Assembly (NCBI GenBank): GCA_964019425.1
Contig: OZ025782.1
Location: forward strand, 1,426,001 to 1,490,000
DNA: 64,000 bases
DNA from: Flectonema sp. DT1601
Lineage: Eukaryota; Euglenozoa; Diplonemea; Diplonemida; Diplonemidae
Direction of reading: 5' to 3'
The position numbers and the translations under genes were made by a program. Position 1 is the stretch's first letter. Every line of letters starts with the position of its first letter. Positions 29,401 through 31,723 of this stretch are shown in pieces. Below the pieces are notes generated by a model. It was not told the origin of the DNA, did no database searches, and saw nothing but the letters and a program-made list of their open reading frames with translations.

Positions 29401-31723
29401 CCCACAAGCATCCCGGATGAGCCTTACAGTCAGTCTCTGAACACAACGGGTAACAGTCTGATTGAGTGCATGATGGCGTAATTGAAGCATCCCACTTGCA
29501 GTTCAGGTCCGCCATGCAGTCCGTCTCACTCCCTTTCGGTGCACACCCGCTCGGTACAGTCACAGTCCCAGCAGCGATTCCCCTTCCAAAAACGCTTGTA
29601 GAGTCGCAAATCTGATCCAGTACCTGTTCCTTGAAGTGGTCGAGGTCAACGTTGAGGAAGTGATCATCCTGTGGGTCAGACACCAGCGGCTTTAGCTTCG
29701 CTTCCGCCTGAAGATCTTGGCGTGTGTGCCCAGTCGCCTTCCTCACAACCACACCGAAGATTTGCGCGTCATGGTCGTTCTTTAACTTGTCCTCTATCGT
29801 ACGAATGTCGCTGTCCCGGTCATGTAGCGCACCGTCAGTAATGATCATCACAATCTTCTTTCTCGCCTGGCCGCTATTCTGAAAGGTGTCATATGCCACT
29901 TGCAATGCCGGAGCTAAAATCGTCTTGCCCTGACTCCACCTCCTGCAGAAGAAGTTCTCGTGGAAGGTTACGTCGTTCGAAAGGCTGGCGTAGTTTCCAG
30001 ACAATGCAGCTCCCTGAGTTGTTCCCGCAACTGCGACCCACGGTTTACAGTTTACGAATCCCGCAGGCGCAGGTGGAGAGTTTTGCGCGGTCTGCGCTTC
30101 ACCAGGCTTACCAAACTGCACCAACGAGGCACGAATACCGTACGTCGAGGTCGACGATGGCGCCAACTCAGCAGTGTGCAGAAAGTCTCTCATTTCCTCC
30201 ATCATTCCGTAAAACCCGACTGCATGTGATCCAAACCTGGCGTCCATCGAACCTGATCCGTCAAGCAAGAATGAGATGTCGACAGGTGGACACTGCACAT
30301 TAGGATCAACACAATGGTTGTTTGCTGAATCCCAAATACAGTCCGGCGAGGCAGCTAAACAGTCGCACTTGTCGCTGATGTCACCGCACACGCGCTTTTG
30401 GCACTCAGCCCCAGCTGGATTGTTAGCATTCCAATAACAAGGTCCCAAATTATCAGCGTTGCACGCATCTCTAGCCTTGTTAGTCGACGGGCAGTATGCA
30501 TCAACGCACACTGCTGGAGACTTCGTCAGGTCCCAGTCACAAAGCAAGTCCGCTTCGCAGTTTCCTTCGTTGTCGTGAGCGTGGCATCCGTCTTCTACAC
30601 ATGTCGCAGGGTTTTGGCTGTCGTCCCACTTGCAGGATCCGGCCGGCTGGTGTCCCTCACACGCACCAATGTTATTATACACATGACATCCGGCGATCAA
30701 CACCTGCGTTCCGTACACGTCATCCGGGTTCATACAGAGGTCTCCAACTCCTCCCCATTCGCAAACGAATCCCTTGATGTTGTCGTGTCCGTTTGGGTAG
30801 TCGTTCCACGTACCATCTGCGTAGTAGTGCCCGTAGTCTTCTCCAGTAGTAGCACAGGTTCCCGCACACGGTCTGGACCATTCGTTCGGTTCACCAGATC
30901 TCCAGTTGGTAAACGCTCCATTGGCTATCCGAAATCCAGAACCTCTTCCGGTTCCGATCAGCATACCCTTACCACAGTCTGCTCCAGTGCACGGTGTCTT
31001 CGACTCAGGAAGTGGATATCCGAGGTCGCACGCAGAACGCTGTGGCCCAGTCACCGCTGTATTGTATGGAGGGCAACCTTCTGGACCTGTCAGCCATCTC
31101 CATTCTCCTTCCTTAGCTACGTCACCACTTCCAATCCATCCCTGACCGTGAAGCTTTTCCGAGGCGATCTTTTCTTCCTGCGCATCAGTAATTGTGATCA
31201 GGTAACCTACCAGACCAAGGATGTCTTGGCTTTTCGAAGCGCACTCGGCTTGACCCTGGTCCCAATGACACTTTCCAGCGTTCCCCTGCGCATCCACACA
31301 TCTTGAGTTGTACTCGTAAAAGTGTCCTGTTGCAGTTGAATACATCGCATGACCAAAGTTGTACGTGACACGGCGGGAAGCCCCATTTCCCGAAGATGTC
31401 TTGAATTCGATCGATGCCAAGGCCGCTGCATATTGGGAGATTGTCGCGGTCCCTGAAAGAGTCATGATACCCGTATCAGCATCAAAGTTAGCAGTAATAG
31501 GACTAGTGCAGGCAGTGCATTTTAAGGTGTCGGCTCCCTTAACATACCCTTCCTCGATGTCCATCACAGCTCCCGATATGGTTGTGCTGCAGTCGCATGC
31601 CCCGGACGTGAATGTGATTTGGTTGCAATCAACATCCGGAAACGCAGTCATTGCAACGCCCTGTTCATACTTCAGGCCGCTGCTGGCTCCTAAGATCCCT
31701 AACAACAGAACGAGTTGCCTCAT
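1..31723 (-). CDS. Giant secreted modular protein (VWA / CxW cysteine-rich / C-type lectin / EGF-like), 3' end outside window
   Basis: The start ATG at 31723 is followed by a signal peptide (MRQLVLLLGILGASS). The frame stays open to the window edge, giving at least 10,574 codons without an intron. I checked the frame at the DxSxS motif of each of seventeen VWA domains and at the last codons of the window, and all are in the same register. Domain order: beta-domain, C-type lectin, CxW repeats, VWA1-6, an EGF-like array, a second beta-domain/lectin pair, VWA7-8, a third pair, VWA9-17 (VWA17 cut by the edge). VWA and lectin folds normally bind protein or glycan ligands outside the cell, so a role in surface coat, adhesion or prey capture is inferred. 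No membrane anchor is seen, but the C-terminus lies outside. Base composition is GC-richer than most neighbours. I know no named homologue with this architecture. I did not check every codon for stops. Confidence 0.9.
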   Translation of the reverse strand, partial: MRQLVLLLGILGASSGLKYEQGVAMTAFPDVDCNQITFTSGACDCSTTISGAVMDIEEGYVKGADTLKCTACTSPITANFDADTGIMTLSGTATISQYAAALASIEFKTSSGNGASRRVTYNFGHAMYSTATGHFYEYNSRCVDAQGNAGKCHWDQGQAECASKSQDILGLVGYLITITDAQEEKIASEKLHGQGWIGSGDVAKEGEWRWLTGPEGCPPYNTAVTGPQRSACDLGYPLPESKTPCTGADCGKGMLIGTGRGSGFRIANGAFTNWRSGEPNEWSRPCAGTCATTGEDYGHYYADGTWNDYPNGHDNIKGFVCEWGGVGDLCMNPDDVYGTQVLIAGCHVYNNIGACEGHQPAGSCKWDDSQNPATCVEDGCHAHDNEGNCEADLLCDWDLTKSPAVCVDAYCPSTNKARDACNADNLGPCYWNANNPAGAECQKRVCGDISDKCDCLAASPDCIWDSANNHCVDPNVQCPPVDISFLLDGSGSMDARFGSHAVGFYGMMEEMRDFLHTAELAPSSTSTYGIRASLVQFGKPGEAQTAQNSPPAPAGFVNCKPWVAVAGTTQGAALSGNYASLSNDVTFHENFFCRRWSQGKTILAPALQVAYDTFQNSGQARKKIVMIITDGALHDRDSDIRTIEDKLKNDHDAQIFGVVVRKATGHTRQDLQAEAKLKPLVSDPQDDHFLNVDLDHFKEQVLDQICDSTSVFGRGIAAGTVTVPSGCAPKGSETDCMADLNCKWDASITPSCTQSDCYPLCSETDCKAHPGCLWDNGDCKREQPGCSGKDEAQCKTDKDCLWNAMWATNKCIDDPCRVHENEQPCEAVAVEMGAPCNPPAGDPDYCFLSVCEYDPSKTPKCYPKKCLHTKEGDCNAEDGCEWVPVQTPPPPGPPSTLVEYCAEKICQYVSDTTCNADTKCQWDTALDKCVERPCVKHPDAGSCNADTACHWDTTGTPPVCTQTPCGGYPTQPACQNDDKCMWQTNANPAYCAVKTCDKYNNPKDECKCNEDPDCTWVADPNNPHCAIPSLSQCPDLDVAFVIDGSGSMWRSFGRHAHGYTALLEMLRDWVKTLPLTGEDHTVRQNSAVTGGTFRITFIQFSKANARPDEDHPTNCAIGQCTDGMLSGNLQELMGDIDWHEANYQRQWTYIHDALQDVADHTFLPQNSPPHRKHIVVIIADGGLTDINGDACSARNSCNQCPFGCDQLWQPTYPGMLDKAQQDLRKENVIVFGVVMRRFTGRTYQDDYAELRLKPLVTDPKDDHFLNLQLDEIPSQLLNVFCDPSSPIGKSLIPPVDSTHFPCATWGFKDECNADKYCEWKQPKLSKCDSPTGCPELNCRAVPSQYAGIYQCANCKLQRATVICGAGVVSAIDGTCSATHCKECCEKDCCDKDPACSWSGTPKECTRKVCEHTDKTNCEGDADSLCQWDDNTRDCSKKPCAAIFVQDACLNKTDCLWDTGVDPPVCLQIPTCDGKSQADCLADPQCVYNCSLPTECRDSRCQYTTTATCGVDSNCEWVNGACSERPCTYTAQQPCDAAGCENCKWNTRSQQCEVDKCKVHTTQNNCDQDPLCMWDGTTPCTTDYCPSFGDDIVACDHDPRCHWNTTTAPASCQPTECTVAYNTKYPPASTVDARCSSDPNCKQGSDGNGTYCEKTRCGDLTNCDCTKNPDCYWDSTTNPKCRDVHVSACPDLDVVFVLDGSGSMSARFGNHPHGYFGMVEMLRDWMQTLPLTGEDHTVGQQSSVIGGTFRLAFVQFSRTDAYWVCKNNGQGCTLGTRGCRAPAPAGTCTDGELSGDLSELNVDLDWHETNYMKSVTYMAKALEDAVHVFQGSPSHRQHVLIVITDGAMNPKEPQSSSEIPAIRQSLDNMDVITFGVVVRKSAAHTKADLDAEKTLKPITSDPHDDHFVNVPLDDMLDEVFKDFCDPAGRFGAAILAHQNQGGNTPPPATGAVVPCSKWGVKLECRADQACDWQDVVPQKCAAAEGCLNLNCLELSATQKAAGFVCENCMLAGGSVACTAGARNTASGMCVTTECEKHCLKPDCDLATGCFWDQDKCQREVCKHPAQQDCVQDDLCDWNTTKVPAECDPKDCQHFAPGPCNADDKCKWDAPTGTCNPTKPDCKEIKDEQKCLADPSGLCDWDCVSDSCINKVCLFTDQSSCENQLNVPRCEWGDGANPLCHKKRCTTTTQAECLADTACNWDGTTCSETKCYPHADEVSCNRDTDCHWDAVGCGLCAEKYCFDTHANKDSCNSDQKGVCRWDVANNKCVDKVCSDYNSNLFPNDFICPCKEDPRCIIDRSSGSAVCVDQKYSSCPDLDVVVSFDASCSMDKTFGRHPSGFDALMEVMRDWVQKVPLTGEDSTKGINSNVKGGKLRVAFNSWDTGVRVAQCPTCSCNPNSGVTKGDGIPSLSIITGTTPTVADTCGKLTGDRTQLLADLDWYEGEALRCQTKVKEAEEWAGEIFKESPASRQKVLLIITDGRIMDKDELGPAGQVLAAEGVKVFGILLRRQATATTRDLANLATLKEIVSTPKATHALSLQVDEALSIMDGFCDPNSPFGTYITQGSSSQVTSCSQIGALASCDSEKTCKWNSISLKCEDHPCFSNCNENNCTNDPNNKCLWNTNGDTCEKAVCTDYQNQLDCKANNCQWDQAKNPACFEPECDATTEDACVNLGEKCMWDTSLQPPDCVKTPCYYNKTECVADPDCQWDDVCSDPVDQKCVPKRCILDSHKTQAGCQADIFCVWSQQLTCEPAPCVNYPDEKCCDHDDSCHWDVSQAPAVCKQKYCPSTYPSAAHLDPCNADGLCMWNSTTNECVDKVCNKMEECACKEDPDCFWSGVKCADKKYGECPVMDIILLLDGSGSMSRNFGRHPHGFFALVEILRDWVKTLPLTGEPAASPTPGGPVTGGVRLGFVQFSGKNRGWPWPWSSGRSNAIETSGNTGTGGHLSGLEREINDDLDWHENNYLGKGTMIQLGLEMVGDMFDRSHKVSSRKRILIIITDGRIYDPDVLSPARQVLDQEQVQTFGIVVRRQSGHTKADTDAEKTLKPITSDPHDDHFQNLQIDEIASQVFADICDPNGVWGHLIVTSTNAPGQSGVHKPCDHYTDTHECTQDSGCVWDAASAACADSPCTAHCHNPECTADTLNLCVWNTTTGDCWKTTECAYTTKAECQKSPEKCVWDDVKKCEKEKCTPNTNLQDCLDDPDTCEWINVNGKDQCVEKKCQYPDQNTCKTDPNCDWSADACNGTAQSCKEILCTHTTAGDCTADSRCSWDATGVVGICKENLCAKYLDERCCDHKDACKWDITVTPPVCGDKKCPKIDNKNTCNNDTDCLWDDTNNKCTDLDCSKYPTRCPCDKNSKCYWKPGAGLNGQGQCVAIEFGECPTIDIAVIIDGSGSMSSTFGSHPHGFYALVEMLRDWVTKLPLNGEDATVGLNSAPNNAGVRVAFVQFSGKNYRRSEAKAASGSGTTNGRLSGVLGELDADLDFHENNYYKKGTMIEKALTMAGDIFHGSPVDGRQRVLFIFTDGRIFDEQSLAPARAELDREGVQTFGIVVRKRDQHTKADLDAEKTLKPITSDPHDDHFQNLMIDDIPDLIGSICDPNGPWGHLIVKDPPKPTTGVHHPCPDYVTETPCEQDAGCVWSDVGGLCVNSPCLLHCLEPDCRNDKGNNCTWDSQNATCSKAEDPTCPCKFDTTDAKYNEQQCNADVRCTWESNKCIYDECKTKGAGCTGVGQSCTDPNKEPCSPDDYVCECIPPSTVFPAGTPPSQQPAECRLDECVASCPTCANDTCTALGQTCNDPNPTMTHHSDWTCTCPPPSTGKATAAAADCKLDECVVDCRTCGKCTDGQTCFDPNKGATATSDWMCVCPPPSNNTQVTGQANCSIDECTLHKDICTNVGQQCVDPNPLQQGDWKCECLPPTNGTMTAGPAVCLLDECEKDCPTCEKDVCKGAPTGEQKCNDPDKTATSTGDWTCECIPPMTGVGVVAPAHCKLDECIKVCPTCANDTCSSQNQTCHDPNHDATSLSDWVCKCPPPATDIAVAAAATPCEDDECHDPNNEKVCTAAGQVCVDDDKKTRGTWECECIVPPAVAAMRGQQVPAQCEYPGECATSNDAKMKCTDLGFVCDDPNPMVAGDWVCMCAPPATGTNVTLGTPTDCVLDECVVTCPTCAQTDTSSTNVCSAEGQRCVDNNQSHTDLGDWTCECIPPQVGTPAVAAPAKCQLDECVAVCPTCAQTQQGGPSTCTAAGQTCEDPDRSVDSTSDWTCTCVNPGRGVATAKLADCVCDECRNNTICLVAGQTCYDAKKTCPPEDDFKCECPPPTSGVMTASAATCTVDECVENEATCKQVGQTCRDQNTTKLNDWECLCPPPSVGIAITQQAKCVLDECVQTCPTCAGTTCSDVGQECEDPNMTPQSTNDWLCKCQPPSTNVATGKPAKCEEDECDTNGFKCTADCRAGSLNCQQTCFDPNTTVSSKDDWRCVCPPPSSDFAIAKAAECTNDPCKHDNEQTCLADPEGCEWKDLPTPGCTRKPCLHDKQSDCAADPVCDWATGSGKAGNLANQLSFEKDVPVKPFDGLACETPGSWKNGCSCATTIGSNVLPGAIVDIEDGYYNNGKDTLTCVACKALGLTAEWHAQSGMLSISSGTAADLAKAIASIEFSTSADNTGKRRITWNYGHGFFSSHTGHYYHFFPKSTCPGGACKWSEAQDQCALGSNKILGLLGYLITITSETEDEVARKKLEGQGWMGATDRHQESTWSWVTGPEGLAGGCVYTPTTSSCDIQNEAGLPFGQGTAGNFVLRVDAATGKNMYANWAGAEPNNWSGPCPGSCATDGEDYAHFLSPSGEWNDYPGDHHHIDGYICEWGGVGEMCVAVGDATGVTDLVPGVCVEKVCVNDTETDCKANPKCEWLGGNVEPCVVAPCVENPNEKECDKDPVCHWDVTVSPSLCKEKVCNKNKDPTTCSAKDDCVWDDGANRCVDKECDPFDRCDCKAEPRCFWDTSSGAGKCVESRYGQCPTLDVVLLVDGSGSMSQNFGRHPNGFYAMMEMIRDWVKTLPLTGESHQVGINSTAPNGGMRMGVIQFSGIPISGGTAIDKAAIRTPIGVGSFGSLTGKLTELQADIDYHEANYLQAGTYINQGLGWAGDMFRASPVGRKRVLIIITDGAIKDDDKLSAARATLNQESVEVFGVVLRRQATHTAVDTAAEEKLKPITSDPHDDHFENLIIDELPATVLNGLCDPNSKWGALLMPGAAAQNQSGVHKPCPQYVDQVLCTADPGCLYSSVGLECVDSPCVQHCNQTQCTADTLNDCFWNASVVGLEGCWKNPLCSYQDAATCEKDPKCDWNQTKTDCEERICNQPTEAECDLDPKGCEWDGLQQTCVEKPCKQTNASACNSDVLCEWDACDGVTDGAQCIKKRCVAAPGNPALTEQDCNADQHCEWQSNACALKLCTHHSDERCCDKDPKCHWDLSLTPSQCSIKHCARMNQNKPACDTDPLCTFNDSSTECVDKECKNLDRCDCLAETKCFWNSLAPKQFCTETKFGQCPTLDLVLLLDGSGSMSATFGRHPHGFYGLMEMLRDWIKTLPLNGEKANVGLNSAPNTGEVRVGLIQFSGKNKRGASAGRADAKGTPAGTGTGGSLSGDFDELSTDVDWHEANFYSRGTMIQKGLQMAADVFHQSPNDGRQRVLIIITDGRIYDPEQLQAARSELDTEKVQVFGVVVRKNTQHTKADLDAENTLKPITSNPHDAHFQNLQIDEIPDKVLGDICDPNGVFGSLVLGQAAQQGAGAANPASGGVHQPCPQHLQQVGCLADPGCVWFDNSLSCGDSPCLHHCEEQNCTADAANGCAWTNGTICLREPKTGCDIYTGKPTECEAQKDCQVDKNGSTCIDKKCNRDNEQGCLADPDDCVWNNLNQKCTEPPCKETDEGKCVASQDGCVWQTTIPLNSTVSAYARGQPMVPFPTLTCTVSGTCSCSDTVKGAAVDVEEGYVKGKDVLACDQCAALGFEAEWHDIPGVLYLKSKTPKTLTEYAAALATVTFTTTSDAGSPRTITWNYGHGFLSTVTGHYYHYFSKSECLNVDPTATECHWGQAQAECESADNMILGLTGYLITITSDEEDRVAKLKLEGQGWMGAADLKDEGQWGWVVGPEGLESGCTYAAQKSGCDLSSQVGLLIGSGTGGSFAVATNSKTGKPMYTNWEAGEPNNYRGACPGSCAASGENYAHFRWPSGEWNDFPGDHQRIDGYICEWGGVGQLCVNPEDASGHVEITAGTCVEEKCKAGRKDPCVADPYCEWKDNTTECVQKKCTEYMTEIQCDKIEDCHWNPSISPAMCVEKPCAKLQDVATCEADSDCAWDKDRSKCIDKDCNKLDKCDCVDDEKCYWKVEQAPQGSCRKVTYGECPTLDVVMILDGSGSMSRNFGRHPHGFYALMEMVRDWVKTLPLSGEKAVVGINSAAGTEKLRVALVQFSGHPEFLVPSSNIVNSVAFPPVGVGAGGRLTGDLSELSDDVDWHEANYLEAGTYIEKAMVRAGSIFKTSSPVDGRKRVLIIITDGKIQDDDKLAQVVKDLEGMDVQTFGIVVRRTDQLTASDVAAEDSLKPITSDPHDDHFLNLLIDQIPDQALNGICDPNGPWGHLIVDQAATQAQQAGVHRPCPNYDNKIPCSADMGCIWSDVLIACLDSPCVKHCTENQCANSTDCRWNTTVLECFNKEVCPGILDSNACNQNDKCSWNATTNECIDTPCLHPDESSCIADSTFKCTWDTVNGTCTQTPCQAVDKTNCNQEPGCEWNEACGDASCEAIPCQHAEETECSKDVLCKWSQQSCSRRLCAVYPDEKCCNQKDGCHWDVQQAPAVCAQLPCRKFDDNVACDAERECMWKNNKCLEKDCGEFEKCDCDADPDCFFTTANGGSHCTFQRYATCPTLDVVLLLDGGASMSRAFGRHPHGFYALVEVVRDWAATLPLSGEAAGATTMPQTKAIRLAMVQFAGSTQWPSSDEKQALSSPSGTGTGGRLSGVLSEVKADADFHEGSFMGASATAQPDVRQTYLLGALQKAVSLFQTSPFDGRKRVLIIVSDGELNDKDSYTAARAALDQAQVHVFGIAVRPFGTVSADDVKTQETLLGALSDPKDQHLQSLQIDEVASALKGLCDPNHVWGKFIADSSVACTLYSSKDPCNKDDGCVWFDRTLSCGDSPCLAHCLDTNCTADQENHCVWNQTLGACRKEEICDHADTTDCENDKKCQVDPVDRQTCIGKICDHDNQQGCLADPKGPCLWDEISKTCDKQPCVYFEPVFCNNDTECTWNNDANLCEPIRCRWTQQVDCEEKDDNACEWKNNTCTFKPCKHHPDEKTCGEDDLCTWGTDCEVKYCRRYGEQGSCDQDGACMWLNDTCVDKNCGEFEVCRCRKDGDCYWDKGTCKESKFGECPTLDIVLLVDGSGSMSQSFGVHPHGFYGLMEMLKTWTSSLTLSGVPAGGSPSLDGKARVGFVQFSGIPTNKLPNGNVDGAQTSPAQVGASGRLTGLKAELDSELTWQEANYMQGGTYIASALDTAADMFKESPGSLRKKVLLIFTDGAILDDKILQPARGRLETAGVVTFGIVVRRFLAHTKLDLLAEETLKPITSQPQVDHYLNLLLSEIPEALDGLCDPNSLWGKYVVDQSQAGVHKPCQNYVDKTKCDSDPGCLYQEVLTACVDTPCIRHCLETECNNDQSNHCNWNSQEQVCYKKEICPHTNLQDCNQDPMCAWNQTVCGEKPCLHPDENSCLADTEFDCTWETGTQNCVLTPCQHTDESSCNAAGCEWDQCPGSSADDACVERLCVATAETACTADSRCDWNSGSCSAKPCVLYPGEKCCNSFDGCHWDVQQSPAVCAQLPCRKFDQNGCEGEDECMWESGKCIEKDCGKMDKCRCEGDADCFYAKSADSHCTFQRYGTCPTLDVVLLLDGGASMSRAFGRHPNGFYALVEVVKDWAATLPLSKNAAGQTPLADTKTVRLAMVQFAGSSKWLPGDARQATFSPKGTGSAGSLTGSLAEINDDAKYHMQAFLGASVVTQPATQQTYLLAGLEKAVSLFRSSPVDGRRKVLIIVTDGELVDKDAYGQAMAELDQAQVRIFGAVIRPFSTRTAVDLKAEETLKQIVTAPRAAHFQNILVDELAAALNGICEPGHVWGRYVADVSDEVLPCPTVAEKDPCNKQSHCVWFDETLSCGDSPCLKHCKEANCTADWPNQCLWEGGACMKEEVCNFPTARCEKEDKCEVAKDGTTCIGKKCEHDNEQGCLADPDPCEWNNLAQTCGNRPCTYDTIPTCEQDLNCTWNTDAKYCELKKCSPYLNKEDCLQKPTTPGLCEWVKQIAGGELCETAPCKQYSSEKECNGDVICEWDTSIAPGICNEKYCRRHCTKKGCNKATCDADAKCLTEGNSCVTKVCEKLSSDPCACHNDPDCFWIPSEQACVDTRYGTCPTLDLVVLFDGSGSMSKAFGRHPHGYFAEVEMLKTWVQGLPLSGQAAGTTSTVNRKTRVAFVQFSGVPQDSGSPVTGPIPGSALKTPSNVGTAGRLSGDATELLADLSWHEANYMGQGTYIRAGLDMAVGIFQDSPLDGRKRALFIITDGAIQDKNLLASAQAKLSSQQVEVFGIVVRRFATHTQLDSDAEEVLKPITSDPHVDHFKNVDMDELADENGPLTKMCDPATGWGSALALQPVGGEHQPCRKYEGKTSCMSDVGCVWSETLLGCVNSPCVVHCSEAACNGDLTNGCVGGWNDQEKTCYREEVCGGDNIVACESEEGCEWNATASDCSEKRCHHTTEGSCLADTETTCLWKDPATCVVMPCVNYRSQDVCQQDTENSCKWTGDNTCVQTKCAYTTEVECRVDALCDWQTSNQTCTVRPCVEYTEDKSCDADRRCHWDTSTSPGSCQLKRCAKYSDQPMCEADSGCLWENDVCVEKTCHKIPERCDCQQDPTCFWSNTGGRGRCEEQAYGKCPTLDVALVLDGSGSMSQSFGRHPHGFYAMMEMIRDWVKTLPLSGEDSTVGSKSVPSGGVRVGFVQFSGLAGSTGPTGGVVNSAQRTPPGVGTNGRLSGDLTQLQADIEWHEDNYMKQLTFIEEGLVMASNMFAQDSPVDGRRKIIIIITDGVLMDGDKLSGVKSTLKQQQVLVFGIAVRRFSARTQEDIDAEAALKPVVSAPADEHFLSLMLDEVPTEVLTGLCDPASKWGKFVAGTGSGSIGLPSGAVPCDQFPSKGVCNQEKACAWGDSAQVCGNTPCFQHCNSTQCNGDVGNHCEWNATESVCWKSKLCAHANEGDCKQDNECVWKNDTCVEKPCVHDDEDACLADPEGCTFDSLQQICSPEPCKTLKTNDDCNTMSEICEWDTHGLICKPRRCVSCGSNSTCCVEDENNKQWCEMNTTANVCQEKPCVGHADEITCHEDLVCEWDAAVAPGKCKERFCSRYGDATSCNNEPACHWDFSTCSEKKCGDYAKDSTDTDKVHCACNSNPECFWHDNVCVDVHYGACPTMDIVVLFDGSRSMAESFGRHPRGYAALLEMIRDWSLLLPLANDYGRADRNGTDYAKGLTRIAFIQFSGNENRKVNGVVKGSSLSAPTGKGRAAGRLSGYLPELTGDLDWQEKNFMGEGTFLAESFDIAAGLLSKAPNDGRKKVLMVIIDSKIEDSDQTSLAKSKLDAMGIHTVGIVIRKHHLHETSDLEAESSLKPLVTEPQETHFANYMIDELQDNVFEKWCNPSTPWGTWLVDLKTTDSHLPCDFHHNSAECNRDSGCQWDDSLVRCANTPCLQLCSEDLCTSADKDLLCKYDANDHSCGKTKVCAATNSNDCGLDPACWWPKDRCEPRPCKHITEVACISDTEDECHWVQDKCTLKKCSYTTSQDCLADTECTWDQVASVCSEKPCQHVVMDICVGDKQCKWENAKCIERPCAKYLDESSCHTNVACTWNVDSSPAYCTETYCARWTQQNDCDGDVACAWDSQQDSCMESRCDRFNGKQCECQEESGCFWSSASDECVTSLFGACPPLDVAIVFDGSGSMSQAFGRHPHGYEALTTFLKDWVKKLPLNGDSYTAKENTKATGMRVGFVQFSTPGAPRTTAGFAGTANGLLSGSLSELEKDIVYHNKNQMAGRTFVQGALEHAVEIFRASPSTRKRVLILITDGKLNDADRLKAARGSLDALSVQTFGVVIRRLNTRTQEDIDAEFALKPIVSLPTDNHFLNLKLDDLVTEVFDAICDPAKKFGALIAKREGAEHQPCAVHASAGVCLADTWCVWSESLLGCVNSPCLSFGCNENNCTAATDDFCGWDGKSCSRQPVCPTHATETPCVADTENGCQWDGSSCQEKKCNHKSEDSCSTDPVGCEWDTHDMVCTKTDCTYTNESACTQATAESCSWKAEEKLCVKDRCNSQTCETNAWCCECATHADEVTCNHDDKCHWSVDESPSICKVKYCSKFTEQGSCSTDPELKCGWDSSMNKCIDKNCTKITMPCPCNKDLGCFWDGSKNECVTGQFGGCPLMDIVIAIDSTTSMQGAFSRHPNGYYAMVEKIRDWVKSIPLSGTPGKMFRDSPTQGVRVGVVQFAAEAGAIKSPNKVGSEGHVTGDLSELLIDLDFHEK
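7290..13010 (-). repeat. Two-VWA super-repeat, period about 3.0 kb, within the giant gene
   Basis: VWA10 and VWA12 resemble each other more than their immediate neighbours: both have the DGGASM motif, MSRAFGRHP and similar DNA around 10.92-11.04 kb and 7.90-8.02 kb. VWA9, VWA11 and VWA13 form the other type (DGSGSM). Distances VWA10-12 (3021 bp), VWA9-11 (3057 bp) and VWA11-13 (3081 bp) fit duplication of a VWA-CxW-VWA-CxW unit. This was judged by eye, without an alignment. Confidence 0.6.
14430..18250 (-). other. Second module: beta-domain/C-type lectin 2, CxW repeats, VWA7 and VWA8
   Basis: The beta-domain (EDGYYNNGKDTL, WNYGHGFFSSHTGHYYHFF) and lectin (GYLITITSETEDE, GQGWMGATD, WNDYPGD, YICEWGGVG) lie at about 18.0-17.15 kb. 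Four to six CxW repeats follow, then VWA7 (motif at 16661), more CxW repeats and VWA8 (motif at 15080). Both VWA motifs read DGSGSM. The module repeats the plan of the protein's N-terminus, which suggests the gene grew by duplication of large blocks. Confidence 0.8.
18250..20585 (-). other. EGF-like repeat array, about 14 units
   Basis: The frame here encodes about fourteen units of 45-60 residues of the form xxDEC...C...GQxCxDPN...DWxCxCPPP...A.C. The DEC and GQxCxDPN signatures resemble calcium-binding EGF-like modules. Some units carry an extra pair of cysteines (DECVxxCPTC). The array interrupts the otherwise regular VWA/CxW alternation and sits between VWA6 and the second beta-domain/lectin pair. 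It probably forms a rod-like spacer (inference). Confidence 0.75.
20600..30740 (-). other. VWA array 1 (VWA1-VWA6) with CxW cysteine-rich spacers
   Basis: Six von Willebrand factor A domains have their metal-site motifs at about 30245, 28580, 26615, 24743, 23141 and 21542. Five read DGSGSM and VWA4 reads DASCSM, so all keep the DxSxS pattern of a metal-ion-dependent adhesion site. Each VWA of about 230 residues is followed by 250-350 residues of a short repeat, roughly C-x(8-10)-C-x(3-5)-C-x-W-x(5-12)-C-x(3-6)-C (for example DQDPLCMWDG). The spacing resembles PSI-type disulfide knots, but I do not assign it to a named family. VWA2 carries an extra Cys-rich loop near 28110 (CNQCPFGC). Confidence 0.85.
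30740..31723 (-). other. N-terminal module of the giant protein: signal peptide, beta-domain, C-type lectin 1
   Basis: After the signal peptide comes a Cys-containing beta-sandwich-like stretch (key pieces: EEGYVKGADTL, FDADTGIMTLSG, FGHAMYSTATGHFYEY). A C-type lectin-like domain follows, with the usual landmarks GYLITITDAQEE, GQGWIGSGD, WRWLTGPEG, WNDYPNG and FVCEWGG. The pairing of this beta-domain with a lectin fold is known from other large extracellular proteins of bacteria and protists. The same pair recurs at about 17.15-18.0 kb and 13.0-13.87 kb. Boundaries are approximate. Confidence 0.8.

Noticed and set aside
1-31000. CRISPR array or satellite DNA as an explanation for the regular repeats
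   Set aside because: Repeat units are diverged, protein-coding in one frame and of domain size. There are no short identical repeats with unique spacers.
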